Shown: positions 7,562 through 16,855, numbered from the stretch's first letter. The stretch: 64,000 nt of DNA from Streptomyces venezuelae (GCF_008642275.1 NZ_CP029189.1:6430001-6494000); one strand, 5' to 3'. Program-made: numbers and translations. Notes: generated from the sequence alone by a model not told the origin.

Positions 7562-9160
7562 GTGGCACGCGCCGACTGGCTGCTGGCCCCCGCCGAGCGG
7601 GGCAACCCGGCGACGCGCCTGGACAGCCGCCGACCGGACGGCGCGGCCTGGGCCCGGGGCAACCGGGCACGGCCGCTGGTCCACGGCGCCACGTACTTCG
7701 CGGAGCTGCTGGCGGCCGTCCGCGCGATGGGCCCGGGCGACCTGCTCCTGTTCACCGACTGGCGCGGCGACCGCGAGGAGCGGCTCGACGGACCGGGCAC
7801 CGAGATCGGCACCGTCCTGTGCCGGGCGGCCGAGCGCGGGGTCGTCGTCAAGGGCCTGCTGTGGCGCTCCCACCTGGACGGCATTCACTTCAGCCAAGAG
7901 GAGAACCTCCGCTTCGGCGAGGAACTCGCGGACGCCGGAGCGGAGTGCCTGCTGGACATGAGGGTCCGGCCGGGCGGCTCCCACCACCAGAAACTCGTGG
8001 TGCTCCGCCACCGAGGCCGCCCCGAGCTGGACGTCGCCTACGTCGGCGGCATCGACCTCTGTCGCAACCGCAACGACGACGCGACGCACGCCGGCGACCG
8101 CCAGTCGCTGGCCCTGGCCCCCGCCTACGGGCCGCACCCGCCGTGGCACGACCTCCAGCTCGCCCTGCGCGGCCCGGTCGTGGGCGATGTGGAGGCCGTC
8201 TTCCGCGAACGGTGGGAGGACCCGGCTCCGCTGAGCCGGAGCCCGCTCACCCGGCTGCGGGAGCGCATGCACCGCGAGGACGTCAGTGCGGACCCGCTGC
8301 CGCCGCAGACCCCCGACCCGGCGCGGTGCGGCACGCACACCGTCCAGCTGCTGCGGACCTACCCGAACCGGCTGCTGCGCGGCTACCCCTTCGCCCCGGA
8401 CGGCGAGCGCAGCATCGCCCGGGGGTACACCAAGGCGCTGCGGCGGGCCCGGGTCCTGATCTACCTGGAGGACCAGTACCTGTGGTCGCCCCGGGTGGTG
8501 GACTGCTTCGCCCGGGCGTTGCGCGGGCATCCGGGGCTGCGCCTGATCGGGGTCGTCCCCACGGTCCCGGAGCAGACCGGTCCGCTCACCCTGCCGATGA
8601 ACCTGATCGGGCGGATCAAGGCCCTGGACGAGCTGCGCAGGGCCGGCGGCGACCGGGTAGCGGTGTACGGACTGGAGAACCGGGCCGGAACCCCCGTCTA
8701 CGTCCACGCCAAGGCCTGCGTGATCGACGACGTGTGGGCCTCCGTCGGCTCGGACAACATCAACCTCCGCTCCTGGACCCATGATTCCGAGCTCAGCTGC
8801 GTCGTCTACGACGAGCGCACCGACCCGCGGAGCCCGGCCGACCCGGGCGGTCTCGGCGACGGGGCGCGGGTCTTCGCCCGGGAGCTGCGCCTGGAACTCA
8901 TGACCGAGCACACCGGTGCCGGGGAGGCGGACGCACTGTGCGACCCTGTGTCCGCTTTCGATCTCTTCGCGGAGAGCGCCGCCGCGCTCGACGCCTGGTA
9001 CGAGGGCGGCCGGCACGGTCCGCGGCCCCCGGGCCGGCTGCGCCGGTACGTCCCGCAGGAGCTCGGGACGGCGCGGCGGATGCTCGCCACCCCGCTGCAC
9101 CGGGTGCTGGTGGACCCCGACGGCCGGCCGATCGGGATGAGGTTCCGCCGGAGGTTCTGA
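7562..9160 (+). CDS. Phospholipase D-like protein
   Basis: A 532-residue PLD-superfamily protein with two HKD regions. The C-terminal one is complete (VHAKACVIDDVW followed by GSDNINLRSW). The N-terminal one is SHHQKLVVL followed by an insertion before DVAYVGGIDL, so the spaced Asp is displaced; many bacterial PLDs show this HHQK variant. Family members hydrolyse or transfer phosphatidyl groups through a phosphohistidine. No signal peptide is visible, so it is probably cytoplasmic or peripheral. The start is GTG 7562 with GGAGG 5 nt upstream; the frame is open further upstream through the 15-bp repeat, giving a low-complexity extension I do not believe. Confidence 0.85.
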   Translation: MARADWLLAPAERGNPATRLDSRRPDGAAWARGNRARPLVHGATYFAELLAAVRAMGPGDLLLFTDWRGDREERLDGPGTEIGTVLCRAAERGVVVKGLLWRSHLDGIHFSQEENLRFGEELADAGAECLLDMRVRPGGSHHQKLVVLRHRGRPELDVAYVGGIDLCRNRNDDATHAGDRQSLALAPAYGPHPPWHDLQLALRGPVVGDVEAVFRERWEDPAPLSRSPLTRLRERMHREDVSADPLPPQTPDPARCGTHTVQLLRTYPNRLLRGYPFAPDGERSIARGYTKALRRARVLIYLEDQYLWSPRVVDCFARALRGHPGLRLIGVVPTVPEQTGPLTLPMNLIGRIKALDELRRAGGDRVAVYGLENRAGTPVYVHAKACVIDDVWASVGSDNINLRSWTHDSELSCVVYDERTDPRSPADPGGLGDGARVFARELRLELMTEHTGAGEADALCDPVSAFDLFAESAAALDAWYEGGRHGPRPPGRLRRYVPQELGTARRMLATPLHRVLVDPDGRPIGMRFRRRF

Positions 9161-9303
9161 GACACCTTCTGGCGGCAAACCATTGCTAAAACGTACAAAT
9201 TGATGTCACATAGTGCCCGTTCCCGGCACGGTGGGTACTGCCTAAGTGACCAAAACGGCGGCGGGTTAGCATATGAGCACCGCCTAGCTCGAAAGATAAT
9301 CCT

Positions 9304-10749
9304 GTGACTGTCAATGAGGACTCGTTCACCAGCTGGAAGAACCGCGAGGAGATCGCGGAGTCGATGATCCCGATCATCGGGAAGCTGCACCGGGAGCGGG
9401 ACGTCACGATCCTGCTCCACAGCCGCTCCCTGGTGAACAAGTCGGTGGTCAGCATCCTCAAGACCCACCGATTCGCCCGCCAGATCGCCGGTGAGGAGCT
9501 CTCGGTCACCGAGACGCTGCCGTTCCTGCAGGTTCTGACCACGCTCGATCTCGGCCCGTCCCAGATCGACATCGGCATGCTCGCCGCTGAGTACAAGAGC
9601 GACGACCGCGGCCTCTCGGTCGCCGAGTTCACCGCCGACGCCGTCGCCGGCGCCACCGGCCCGAACAAGATCGAGCGCGGCGACGGCCGCGACGTCGTCC
9701 TGTACGGCTTCGGCCGCATCGGCCGCCTCGTCGCCCGCCTGCTGATCGAGAAGGCCGGCTCCGGCAACGGCCTGCGCCTGCGCGCCATCGTCGTCCGCCA
9801 GGGCGGCGACCAGGACATCGTCAAGCGCGCCTCGCTGCTGCGCCGCGACTCGATCCACGGCCAGTTCCAGGGCACGATCACCGTCGACGAGGCGAACAGC
9901 ACGATCATCGCCAACGGCAACGCCATCAAGGTGATCTACGCGAACGACCCGTCCGAGGTGGACTACACCGAGCACGGCATCAAGGACGCCATCCTCATCG
10001 ACAACACGGGCAAGTGGCGCGACCGCGAGGGCCTCTCCAAGCACCTGCGCCCCGGCATCGACAAGGTCGTGCTGACCGCCCCGGGCAAGGGCGACGTCCC
10101 GAACATCGTCCACGGCGTCAACCACGACACCATCAAGCCGGACGAGCAGATCCTGTCCTGCGCCTCCTGCACCACCAACGCGATCGTCCCGCCGCTCAAG
10201 GCCATGGACGACGAATACGGTGTCCTGCGCGGTCACGTGGAGACCGTCCACTCGTTCACGAACGACCAGAACCTGCTGGACAACTACCACAAGGCCGACC
10301 GTCGTGGCCGCTCCGCGCCGCTGAACATGGTCATCACCGAGACCGGCGCCGCCTCCGCGGTCGCCAAGGCGCTGCCGGACCTCAAGGCGCCGATCACCGG
10401 CAGCTCGATCCGCGTCCCCGTCCCGGACGTCTCGATCGCGATCCTCAGCCTGCGCCTGGGCCGTGAGACCACCCGCGAAGAGGTCCTCGACTACCTCCGC
10501 GACGTCTCGCTGCACTCGCCGCTCAAGCGCCAGATCGACTTCACCACGGCTCCCGACGCGGTCTCCATGGACTTCGTCGGTTCGCGCCACTCCTCGATCG
10601 TCGACGCGGGCGCCACCAAGGTGGACGGCGACAACGCCATCCTCTACCTCTGGTACGACAACGAGTTCGGCTACTCCTGCCAGGTCATCCGTGTGGTCCA
10701 GCACGTGTCCGGCGTCGAGTACCCGACCTACCCGGTCCCGGCGGTCTGA
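9304..10749 (+). CDS. gap: Glyceraldehyde-3-phosphate dehydrogenase (long form)
   Basis: A 481-residue GAPDH with an extra ~125-residue N-terminal domain typical of this actinobacterial type. The Rossmann motif YGFGRIGRLVARLL lies near residue 136 and the catalytic signature SCASCTTNA near residue 286. The C-terminal WYDNEFGYSCQV segment is standard for the family. It interconverts glyceraldehyde-3-phosphate and 1,3-bisphosphoglycerate with NAD(P). The start is GTG 9304, with only a weak purine run upstream. It is monocistronic, with a strong hairpin at 10807-10838. Confidence 0.95.
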   Translation: MTVNEDSFTSWKNREEIAESMIPIIGKLHRERDVTILLHSRSLVNKSVVSILKTHRFARQIAGEELSVTETLPFLQVLTTLDLGPSQIDIGMLAAEYKSDDRGLSVAEFTADAVAGATGPNKIERGDGRDVVLYGFGRIGRLVARLLIEKAGSGNGLRLRAIVVRQGGDQDIVKRASLLRRDSIHGQFQGTITVDEANSTIIANGNAIKVIYANDPSEVDYTEHGIKDAILIDNTGKWRDREGLSKHLRPGIDKVVLTAPGKGDVPNIVHGVNHDTIKPDEQILSCASCTTNAIVPPLKAMDDEYGVLRGHVETVHSFTNDQNLLDNYHKADRRGRSAPLNMVITETGAASAVAKALPDLKAPITGSSIRVPVPDVSIAILSLRLGRETTREEVLDYLRDVSLHSPLKRQIDFTTAPDAVSMDFVGSRHSSIVDAGATKVDGDNAILYLWYDNEFGYSCQVIRVVQHVSGVEYPTYPVPAV

Positions 10750-10753
10750 TCCG

Positions 10754-11153
10754 TCAGAACGCTCGCCGTCCGGCCGGCTGCTCCGACAGGCGGGGTGACG
10801 GTGGGAGGGCGACCGGTGCCGACGCGCACCGGTCGCCCGGCCCGCCGTCCCCCGCCTGTCGTGCGTCCCGCCCCCGACCACGCGGCGCCACCGGACGGCG
10901 GGCCAGCGCGATCCCGGCCAGCACGGCCACGAGCACGCACACACCCGGCCAGCCGGCCCCGCCGTAGATCCGCACGCCCAGCCAGGACCCGCCACTGCCG
11001 CCCAGGTACGCGCAGGTCATGTAGGCGGTGTTGAGCCGGCTGCGGGCATCGGGGCGCAGGGCGTACATCCGGGCCTGGTTGGCGAGCATGCCGGACTGCA
11101 TCGAGACGTCGAGCAGCAGCCAGCCGGCCGCCAGCGCGGCCGCAGCCCGTGCC
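10754..11153 (-). pseudogene. C-terminal remnant of a second MFS transporter
   Basis: On the minus strand, directly after the stop of the complete MFS gene, another frame encodes LAAGWLLLDVSMQSGMLANQ, ARMYALRPDARSRLNTAYM, YLGGSGGSWLGVRIYG and a last membrane helix. This is the end of a YnfM-like MFS transporter and is not homologous in place to the neighbour's C-terminus. The first ~300 codons are missing. The frame also runs through the gap terminator, so its extreme tail is unlikely to be native. Deletion or recombination between two MFS genes would explain the junction. Confidence 0.7.
10807..10838. terminator. gap transcription terminator hairpin
   Basis: A perfect 13-bp stem, GGGCGACCGGTGC with GCACCGGTCGCCC, with the 6-nt loop CGACGC, 58 bp after the gap stop. 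There is no T-run, as is usual in Streptomyces. Confidence 0.75.
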
Positions 11154-12344
11154 TCAGGCGTGGGCCCGTGCGGGTCGGCGGAGCAGGTAGCCGGCCGCGG
11201 CCACGACCAGTACGGCCATGCAGGCGATGAACACCAGCCCGGCACCCTCCAGACCGATCGGGCCCACCAGCAGCCCCACTCCGATCACCGGCAGCGAGAT
11301 GCCCGTGTACGCCACCACGAACAGCATCGAGATCACCGCCGCGCGCCGGTCCGGAGGTGAGGCCGCGGCCACCGCGGACAGCGCCCCGCGGAACGCGAGG
11401 CCCTGTCCGGCGCCGCCGGCGACGGCGCTCGCCACCACCAGCGCCAGCAGGTCCCACCACAGCGCGCCCGCGAGCAGCGCCAGCCCGGCGAGCAGCCCCG
11501 CGCAGCCCAGCGGCAGCGACCGGGCCACCCCGACCCGGCCGACCGCCAGTTGCCCGGCGGTCGAGGCGAAGAACGCCAGTGCGACGATCAGCCCGCTCAC
11601 CGCGTGGTTGTGCACGTCCAGGGACTCGGCGAGGAAGGCCGGACTCACCGAGGTGAACACCCCGAACAGTGCGAAGCCCGCGAAGGAGGCGATCGCCGCG
11701 GGCACGAACACCGACCGCACCCGGGCGGGCAGGGCGGGCCGCTGCGGCCGTACGGTACGCAGCGGCCGCCGGTCGCGTACGGTCTCGGGGAGCCGGGCCA
11801 GGACGACGGCCGAGCCGGCCACCAGCGCGAGGTGCACGGCGAACGGCAGGTACAGCGGCCAGGCGGCGTACTGCGCGAGCACTCCGGCGAGCAGCGGGCC
11901 GCAGCCCAGCCCGCCCATGTTGGCGGCCGTCGCCACGAAGGTGGCCCGTGCGGCGCCGCCGCTCGGCGCCAGTTCCATCACGTAGGCGGTGGCGGCCCCG
12001 GTGAACAGCCCGGCGGACAGCCCCGACAGCAGCCGGCCCGCGTACAGCCAGCCCATGCCGGTGGCGCACAGGAAACAGACGGCACTGGCCGCCGAGAAGG
12101 CCAGGCCGGCCAGCAGGACCGGCCGTCGGCCGACGGTGTCCGAGGCGTTGCCCGCCAGCAGGAGTACGCCGATCACCCCGAAGGCGTACACGGCGTACAC
12201 GACGGTCACCACCAGCTCGGAGAACCCGAACTTCTCCTGGTAGAGCCCGTAGAGGGGGGTGGGCAGCGTGGTGCCCGCCATGCACACGGCGAACACCGCC
12301 CCGCCGAGCAAGCACTGGCGCCACCGTCGGCGATCACCGTCCAT
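11154..12344 (-). CDS. MFS transporter
   Basis: A 396-residue major facilitator with 12 predicted membrane helices. The loop 2-3 motif is present as GNASDTVGRRPVLLAGL, and helix 5 carries LGCGPLLAGVLA, a motif-C-like pattern of drug/proton antiporters. The N-terminus has LPTPLYGLYQEKFGFS, common in streptomycete efflux proteins. The substrate is unknown. ATG 12344 lacks a strong ribosome site. It lies head to tail with the Nudix gene (57-bp gap) and could be cotranscribed with it. Confidence 0.85.
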   Translation of the reverse strand: MDGDRRRWRQCLLGGAVFAVCMAGTTLPTPLYGLYQEKFGFSELVVTVVYAVYAFGVIGVLLLAGNASDTVGRRPVLLAGLAFSAASAVCFLCATGMGWLYAGRLLSGLSAGLFTGAATAYVMELAPSGGAARATFVATAANMGGLGCGPLLAGVLAQYAAWPLYLPFAVHLALVAGSAVVLARLPETVRDRRPLRTVRPQRPALPARVRSVFVPAAIASFAGFALFGVFTSVSPAFLAESLDVHNHAVSGLIVALAFFASTAGQLAVGRVGVARSLPLGCAGLLAGLALLAGALWWDLLALVVASAVAGGAGQGLAFRGALSAVAAASPPDRRAAVISMLFVVAYTGISLPVIGVGLLVGPIGLEGAGLVFIACMAVLVVAAAGYLLRRPARAHA

Positions 12345-12401
12345 GGCGCCGACGGTAACCCGGCCGCCGCGGCCCGGCGCGGCGGCGGCCGGGCCCGCCG
12401 G

Positions 12402-13406
12402 TCAGGGGCGGCCCGCGTGGAGTTCCAGCGGGCCGGTGCCCGCGGCCCGGGCGGCCAGGCACGCGGTGATCTGGCGCCGCAGGGCGGGTTTGACCAGGCC
12501 GGGGAGTTCCGCGGACGTGACGGTGCGCCACTGGAGCAGTTCGGTCCGGTCCAGCCGGATCCGGGCGAGGGTGGGGGCGTCGAGGACACCGCCGTCGTAG
12601 AGGAACCGGATGCGGGCCGGACGGCCGGGCTTGTGGGCCCAGTTCACGGCGAGCAGCCGGCCCGGGGCGAGGTCCAGGCCCAGCTCCTCGTGGACCTCCC
12701 GCCGGGCGGCGGCGCGCGGGATCTCGCCGAGGTCGCTGTCGATGCCGCCGCCGGGCAGGTTCCAGCGGTCGGACCTGCCGTACGCGGGCTGCACCAGCAG
12801 GATCCGCCCGTCGGGGCCGGTGAACAGCACGCTCGCCGCTGTCACGGCCTTGGGGCGGCTGGCCCGGTGGCTGGCCGGGTCCAGGGTGCCCGAGTGCTCC
12901 AGGGCCACGCGCCGGGCCGGGTCCAGCCCGGCCGGGGAGCCCGCCTGGGGGACCCCGTCGACGAGGTGCGCGAACGAGCCGGTGTGCAGGGCGGCCAGCG
13001 CGGCCCGCAGCCGGGACGCGGTGCGGGCGGGCAGCAGCGCACAGGCCGCCTCCGGTGGGAGCCAGCGCGCCTCGGTCGTCGTCGCGGCGGTGAGCGAGAC
13101 CGCTTCGGCCTCCGGTGGCGGGAGCGGGCCGACGAGGTGCAGGTGCACGATCACCGAGCGGTCGGGCGCGCCGACCGGGTCCGGCGGCCGGGAGTCCACG
13201 GCCAGCAGCCGTCCGGCCGGGCGGTCGAGGCGCAGTCCGTCCCGCAGCGCGCGGGCCAGCCCCTCCTCCGGGGTCTCGGTGTGCCGCACCGCGCCGCCCG
13301 GAAGCTCCGGGTCCGTCCGGCCCGGGGTTGCCAGTACGAGGACCCGGCCGTGCGTGTCCAGCACGACCCCGGTGGCGGCCATGAGCGGGGAGGGACGGTC
13401 GGGCAC
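12402..13406 (-). CDS. Double-Nudix hydrolase
   Basis: 334 residues containing two Nudix-like halves. The C-terminal half has a usable Nudix box, GGGIDSDLGE followed by REVHEELG, with one extra residue between G and the first E. The N-terminal half keeps the fold (GVVLDTHGRVLVLATPG, LPGGAVRHTETPEEG) but has lost the REVxEE glutamates (ALRDGLRL), so it is probably non-catalytic. Nudix enzymes hydrolyse nucleoside diphosphates linked to another group; the substrate cannot be read here. The tandem arrangement suggests internal duplication. Confidence 0.85.
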   Translation of the reverse strand: MPDRPSPLMAATGVVLDTHGRVLVLATPGRTDPELPGGAVRHTETPEEGLARALRDGLRLDRPAGRLLAVDSRPPDPVGAPDRSVIVHLHLVGPLPPPEAEAVSLTAATTTEARWLPPEAACALLPARTASRLRAALAALHTGSFAHLVDGVPQAGSPAGLDPARRVALEHSGTLDPASHRASRPKAVTAASVLFTGPDGRILLVQPAYGRSDRWNLPGGGIDSDLGEIPRAAARREVHEELGLDLAPGRLLAVNWAHKPGRPARIRFLYDGGVLDAPTLARIRLDRTELLQWRTVTSAELPGLVKPALRRQITACLAARAAGTGPLELHAGRP

Positions 13407-13485
13407 GGCGGGCTCCTGGGGTTCGGGTCGGCGGCACCAGCACTATGCCCCGGCCGCGGCGGCCGCCCGGCGCCGACATGCGGGC

Positions 13486-14109
13486 TCAGGCGCGGGCCAG
13501 CAGGAGGCCGCCCATGGTGACCATGGTTGCCGCGACGAGCCCGTCCAGGACCCGCCAGGCGGCCGGGCGGGCGAGCAGTCCGCTCAGCAGCCGGGCTCCG
13601 TAGCCCAGAGCGGCGAACCAGGTCAGGCTGGCGAGGGCGGCCCCGATGGCGAAGGCCCAGCGCAGGTCGCCGCGGTCGGCGGCGAGCGATCCGAGGAGCA
13701 GCACGGTGTCCAGGTAGACGTGCGGGTTGAGCCAGGTCATGGCGAGGGCGGTCAGCACGGCCCGGCGGGCGGACCCGCTCGTCGCCCCGTCGGTGGTGAG
13801 GGCGGCGCCGGGGTCGGGGCGCAGCACCCGGCGGGCGGCGAGGACTCCGTAGCAGACCAGGAACCCGCCACCGGCGAGCCCGACGACCGTCAGGGCGGCC
13901 GGCCAGGCGGTGACGAAGGCGCCGACGCCGGCGACGCCGAGGGTGATCAGGAGCGCGTCGGAGACGGCGCAGATGGCGACCACGGCGAGAACCGCGTGCC
14001 GGCGCGCGCCCTGGCGGAGGACGAAGGCGTTCTGCGCGCCGATGGCGACGATGAGGGAGAGTCCGCTGCCGAAACCGGCCAGGGCCGCGGTGACGATGCC
14101 GTAGTTCAT
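13486..14109 (-). CDS. argO: LysE/ArgO-family amino acid exporter
   Basis: A 207-residue LysE-superfamily exporter. The N-terminal SLIVAIGAQNAFVLRQG is the family signature, followed by CAVSDALLITLGVAGVG and the MTWLNPHVYLDTVLLLG helix with its conserved NPHVYLD. Members export basic amino acids such as arginine and lysine. It is divergent from a LysR regulator of the ArgP type across 66 bp, the arrangement found for argO/argP and lysE/lysG, so control by that regulator with arginine or lysine as effector is likely. Confidence 0.9.
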   Translation of the reverse strand: MNYGIVTAALAGFGSGLSLIVAIGAQNAFVLRQGARRHAVLAVVAICAVSDALLITLGVAGVGAFVTAWPAALTVVGLAGGGFLVCYGVLAARRVLRPDPGAALTTDGATSGSARRAVLTALAMTWLNPHVYLDTVLLLGSLAADRGDLRWAFAIGAALASLTWFAALGYGARLLSGLLARPAAWRVLDGLVAATMVTMGGLLLARA

Positions 14110-14175
14110 GACCCCGACGGTAGGTAGCTCGATCTGTTCAGTACAGCTAAAGATTTTTACGTACCATTAGCGCTC
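14110..14175. promoter_or_regulatory. Divergent argO/argP control region
   Basis: This 66-bp spacer is clearly more A+T-rich than its surroundings (AGCTAAAGATTTTTACGTAC), with short T-N11-A-like half sites. It must hold both promoters and the LysR-type operator. Confidence 0.55.
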
Positions 14176-15156
14176 GTGATGGACGAACTTCCGCTGGACC
14201 AGGTACGCACGCTGCTCGCCGTGGTGGACGAGGGCACCTTCGACGCGGCCGCGGCCGCCCTGCACGTGACCCCCTCCGCGGTCAGCCAGCGGGTCAAGGC
14301 ACTGGAGCAGCGGACCGGGCGGGTGCTGCTGATGCGGACGAAGCCGGTGCGGGCGACCGAATCCGGGGAGGTGGTGGTCCGCTTCGCCCGGCAACTGGCC
14401 CGCCTGGAGCGCGACGCGCGCGCCGAGCTGGGGATGGCGGACGGGAGGGGCCCGGTGAGGCTGCCGATCGCGGTCAACGCGGACTCGCTCGCCACCTGGT
14501 TCCTGCCCGCGCTCGCGCGGGTGCCGCAGGATCCGCCGGTCTGCATCGAGCTCCACCGCGAGGACGAGTCCCACACGACCGCGTTGCTGCGGGAGGGGCA
14601 GGTGATGGCGGCGGTGACCTCCTCGCCCGACCCGGTGGCCGGCTGCAGCGTACGGATGCTGGGCCTGGCCCGCTACTTGCCGGTGGCGAGTCCCGCGTTC
14701 GCGGCCCGGTACCTCACCGGGGAGCCGGAGCGGGACCTGCGCGAGGCGCCGACGATCGTGTTCGACCGCAAGGACGACCTCCAGGACGCCTTCGTACGGG
14801 CGCTGACCGGGGACCCGGGGGCCGGGGCGGGGCCGGTACGGCACTACGTACCGACGTCGGAAGGGTTCCGTGACGCGGTGGTCGCGGGGCTGGGGTGGGG
14901 ACTGGTACCGGAGCAGCAGTCGAGACCGCTGCTGCGGGCGGGGCAGTTGGTGCCGCTGGAGCCGCTGAGGCCGATGGACGTGCCCCTGTACTGGCAGCAG
15001 TGGAAGCTCGACTCGCCCGCACTGTCGACGGTCGCGGAGGTGATCGCATCGGCGGCGCGGGAGTCGCTGCGGCCCTCGGGCCCCACCCGGCCCGGCCCGG
15101 CGCGCGGCCCGGCGCGCTCCGGCCCGATCCGGCATGATCCACAACACACCCCCTAA
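14176..15156 (+). CDS. argP: LysR-family regulator, ArgP/LysG type
   Basis: A 326-residue LysR regulator. The winged HTH occupies residues ~5-60 (LLAVVDEGTFDAAAAALHV, TPSAVSQRVKALEQRTG). The effector domain carries the ArgP-like LATWFLPAL and HREDESHTTALLREGQVMAAVTS segments. In this subgroup basic amino acids are co-effectors and the divergent LysE/ArgO exporter is the target. Start GTG 14176, or ATG 14179 one codon later. The last ~20 residues are a Pro/Arg-rich tail. Confidence 0.9.
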   Translation: MMDELPLDQVRTLLAVVDEGTFDAAAAALHVTPSAVSQRVKALEQRTGRVLLMRTKPVRATESGEVVVRFARQLARLERDARAELGMADGRGPVRLPIAVNADSLATWFLPALARVPQDPPVCIELHREDESHTTALLREGQVMAAVTSSPDPVAGCSVRMLGLARYLPVASPAFAARYLTGEPERDLREAPTIVFDRKDDLQDAFVRALTGDPGAGAGPVRHYVPTSEGFRDAVVAGLGWGLVPEQQSRPLLRAGQLVPLEPLRPMDVPLYWQQWKLDSPALSTVAEVIASAARESLRPSGPTRPGPARGPARSGPIRHDPQHTP

Positions 15157-15166
15157 GCTGCGGACC

Positions 15167-15559
15167 ATGGAGTCCTACACGATCGGCCAGGCGGCCCGGC
15201 TGCTCGGCGTCAGCGTCGACACGGCCCGGCGCTGGGCGGATGCCGAACGGTTCCCCACCCACCGCGAGGGCACCCGGCGGATGGTGGACGGGCCCGACCT
15301 GGCCGCCTTCTGCGTCGAGGCCGCACAAGAGGGCGCCGACGGCGAGGAGGCCCCGTACACCTCGGCCCGCAACGCCTTCCCCGGCATCGTCACCGGGGTG
15401 AAGCTGGGCACCGTCGACGCTCAGGTGGAGATCCAGGCGGGGCCGCACCGGATCGTGTCGCTGCTGACCCGGGAGGCGGTGGAGGAGCTCGGGCTGGAGG
15501 TGGGGTCGCGGGCCACGGCACGGGTGAAGTCGACGAGCGTGTTCATCGACCGGGTCTGA
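15167..15559 (+). CDS. Molybdopterin-binding-type regulator (HTH + TOBE/Mop)
   Basis: A 130-residue protein. Residues 1-60 form an excisionase/MerR-like helix-turn-helix (YTIGQAARLLGVSVDTARRW). The C-terminal ~70 residues are a TOBE/Mop domain starting at SARNAFPGIVTGVKLG and ending ARVKSTSVFIDRV, a fold that binds molybdate or tungstate oxyanions. This HTH-Mop pairing is a common actinobacterial design for molybdate sensing. ATG 15167 follows the LysR gene by 10 bp. No mod transporter is nearby. Confidence 0.88.
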   Translation: MESYTIGQAARLLGVSVDTARRWADAERFPTHREGTRRMVDGPDLAAFCVEAAQEGADGEEAPYTSARNAFPGIVTGVKLGTVDAQVEIQAGPHRIVSLLTREAVEELGLEVGSRATARVKSTSVFIDRV

Positions 15560-15657
15560 CGCGGGCGACGGAGTTCCCCCCTCGGCGGTGAGCCCGGAGG
15601 CAGGCCTTCCGGCGGCGATGGCAGACTGGCCGCTGATCCGCCGAAGGGGAGTACGTC

Positions 15658-16746
15658 TTGTCCATGTTCAGCAACCTGCGCCGGGTCGTGCGGCGCAGCT
15701 ACCGACGGGCCGTCGACCTCAGCCACCCGGCACGCTCCCCGCTCGGCAGCGCGGTGGTCAACTGCATCGTCTACCGCGACGGCGTACGGCAGGACGACTG
15801 CGCCGAGGTGGAGGAGGCGCTGCGCCGGGTCCGCAAGACGGGCGACGGCTTCGTCTGGATCGGTCTGCACGAGCCGGCGAGGTCGGAGCTGGCCGGGCTG
15901 GCCGAGCTGTTCGGCCTGCACCCCCTCGCCGTCGAGGACGCCGTGAACGCGCACCAGCGTCCCAAGGTGGAGCGCTACGACGACACGCTGTTCTCCGTCT
16001 TCAAGACCGTGCGCTACGTGGAGCACGAGGAGCTGACCGCGACCAGCGAGGTGGTGGAGACCGGTGAGCTGATGGCCTTCACGGGTCAGGACTTCATCAT
16101 CACCATCCGGCACGGCGGCCGCGGCACACTGGGTCCGGTCCGCGAGGAGCTGGAGTCGGCTCCGGAGCAACTGGCCAACGGTCCCGCGGCCGTTCTGCAC
16201 GCCATGGCCGACCACGTGGTCGACGACTACGTGGCCGTGACGGACGCGGTGCAGAGCGACATCGACGCCGTGGAGACCGCGGTGTTCAGCGAGGACGGCG
16301 GCCGCGGCGACGCCGGGCGGATCTACCAGCTCAAGCGTGAACTCCTGGAACTCCGGCGGGCGGTGGCCCCGCTCGGCCGCCCGCTCCAGCAGCTGGCGAC
16401 GCAGCCGATACCGGTCATCCCGCCGGAGACGCGCGCGTACTTCCGCAACGTGGCCGACCATCTCACCCGGGCCACGGAGCAGATCGGCGCCTACGACAAC
16501 CTCCTCGACTCCATCCTGCAGGCCCACTTGGCGCAGGTGACCGTCGCCCAGAACGAGGACATGCGCAAGATCACGGCGTGGGCGGCCATCGTCGCCGTCC
16601 CGACCATGGTCTGCGGCGTGTACGGCATGAACTTCGACCACATGCCCGAACTGCACTGGACCTACGGCTACCCGCTGGTCCTCGCCGTCATGGGGCTCGC
16701 CTGCTTCGTCATCCACCGGGGCTTCAGGCGCAACGGCTGGCTCTGA
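15658..16746 (+). CDS. corA: CorA-family magnesium/cobalt transporter
   Basis: A 362-residue CorA channel. A cytoplasmic funnel domain (residues ~1-300) precedes two C-terminal membrane helices. The signature YGMNF ends the first helix, followed by an acidic periplasmic loop (DHMPELHWTYGYP) and the second helix, with the positively charged end FRRNGWL. It transports Mg2+ or related divalent cations as a pentamer. The TTG start at 15658 has GGGGAG 6 nt upstream; ATG 15664 two codons later is the alternative. Confidence 0.92.
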   Translation: MSMFSNLRRVVRRSYRRAVDLSHPARSPLGSAVVNCIVYRDGVRQDDCAEVEEALRRVRKTGDGFVWIGLHEPARSELAGLAELFGLHPLAVEDAVNAHQRPKVERYDDTLFSVFKTVRYVEHEELTATSEVVETGELMAFTGQDFIITIRHGGRGTLGPVREELESAPEQLANGPAAVLHAMADHVVDDYVAVTDAVQSDIDAVETAVFSEDGGRGDAGRIYQLKRELLELRRAVAPLGRPLQQLATQPIPVIPPETRAYFRNVADHLTRATEQIGAYDNLLDSILQAHLAQVTVAQNEDMRKITAWAAIVAVPTMVCGVYGMNFDHMPELHWTYGYPLVLAVMGLACFVIHRGFRRNGWL

Positions 16747-16781
16747 CCGGACGCGGCCATTCCTTAGGGCGCGCCCGGGTA

Positions 16782-16811
16782 TTGAGCTGCCGTCAGAGCT
16801 GGTAGTAAAGT
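16782..16811 (+). promoter_or_regulatory. Putative chitosanase promoter
   Basis: TTGAGC at 16782-16787, an 18-bp spacer, then TAAAGT at 16806-16811. It is placed 45 bp before the coding start, and the -10 is covered by the palindrome described next. Confidence 0.5.
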
Positions 16812-16825
16812 TTCCTAACGAAACT
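16803..16825. promoter_or_regulatory. Probable chitosanase operator (CsnR-box-like)
   Basis: Two overlapping palindromes: TAGTAAAGTTTCCTA centred on G16810 (one mismatched pair) and AGTTTC-CTAAC-GAAACT at 16809-16825. In characterised Streptomyces chitosanase genes a ROK-family repressor, CsnR, binds an AAAGTTTCC-type palindrome over the promoter. The position over the -10 fits repression. The csnR gene itself is not in the window. Confidence 0.6.
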
Positions 16826-16855
16826 GGGACGCCTCAACTACCAGATGGAGGCCTT

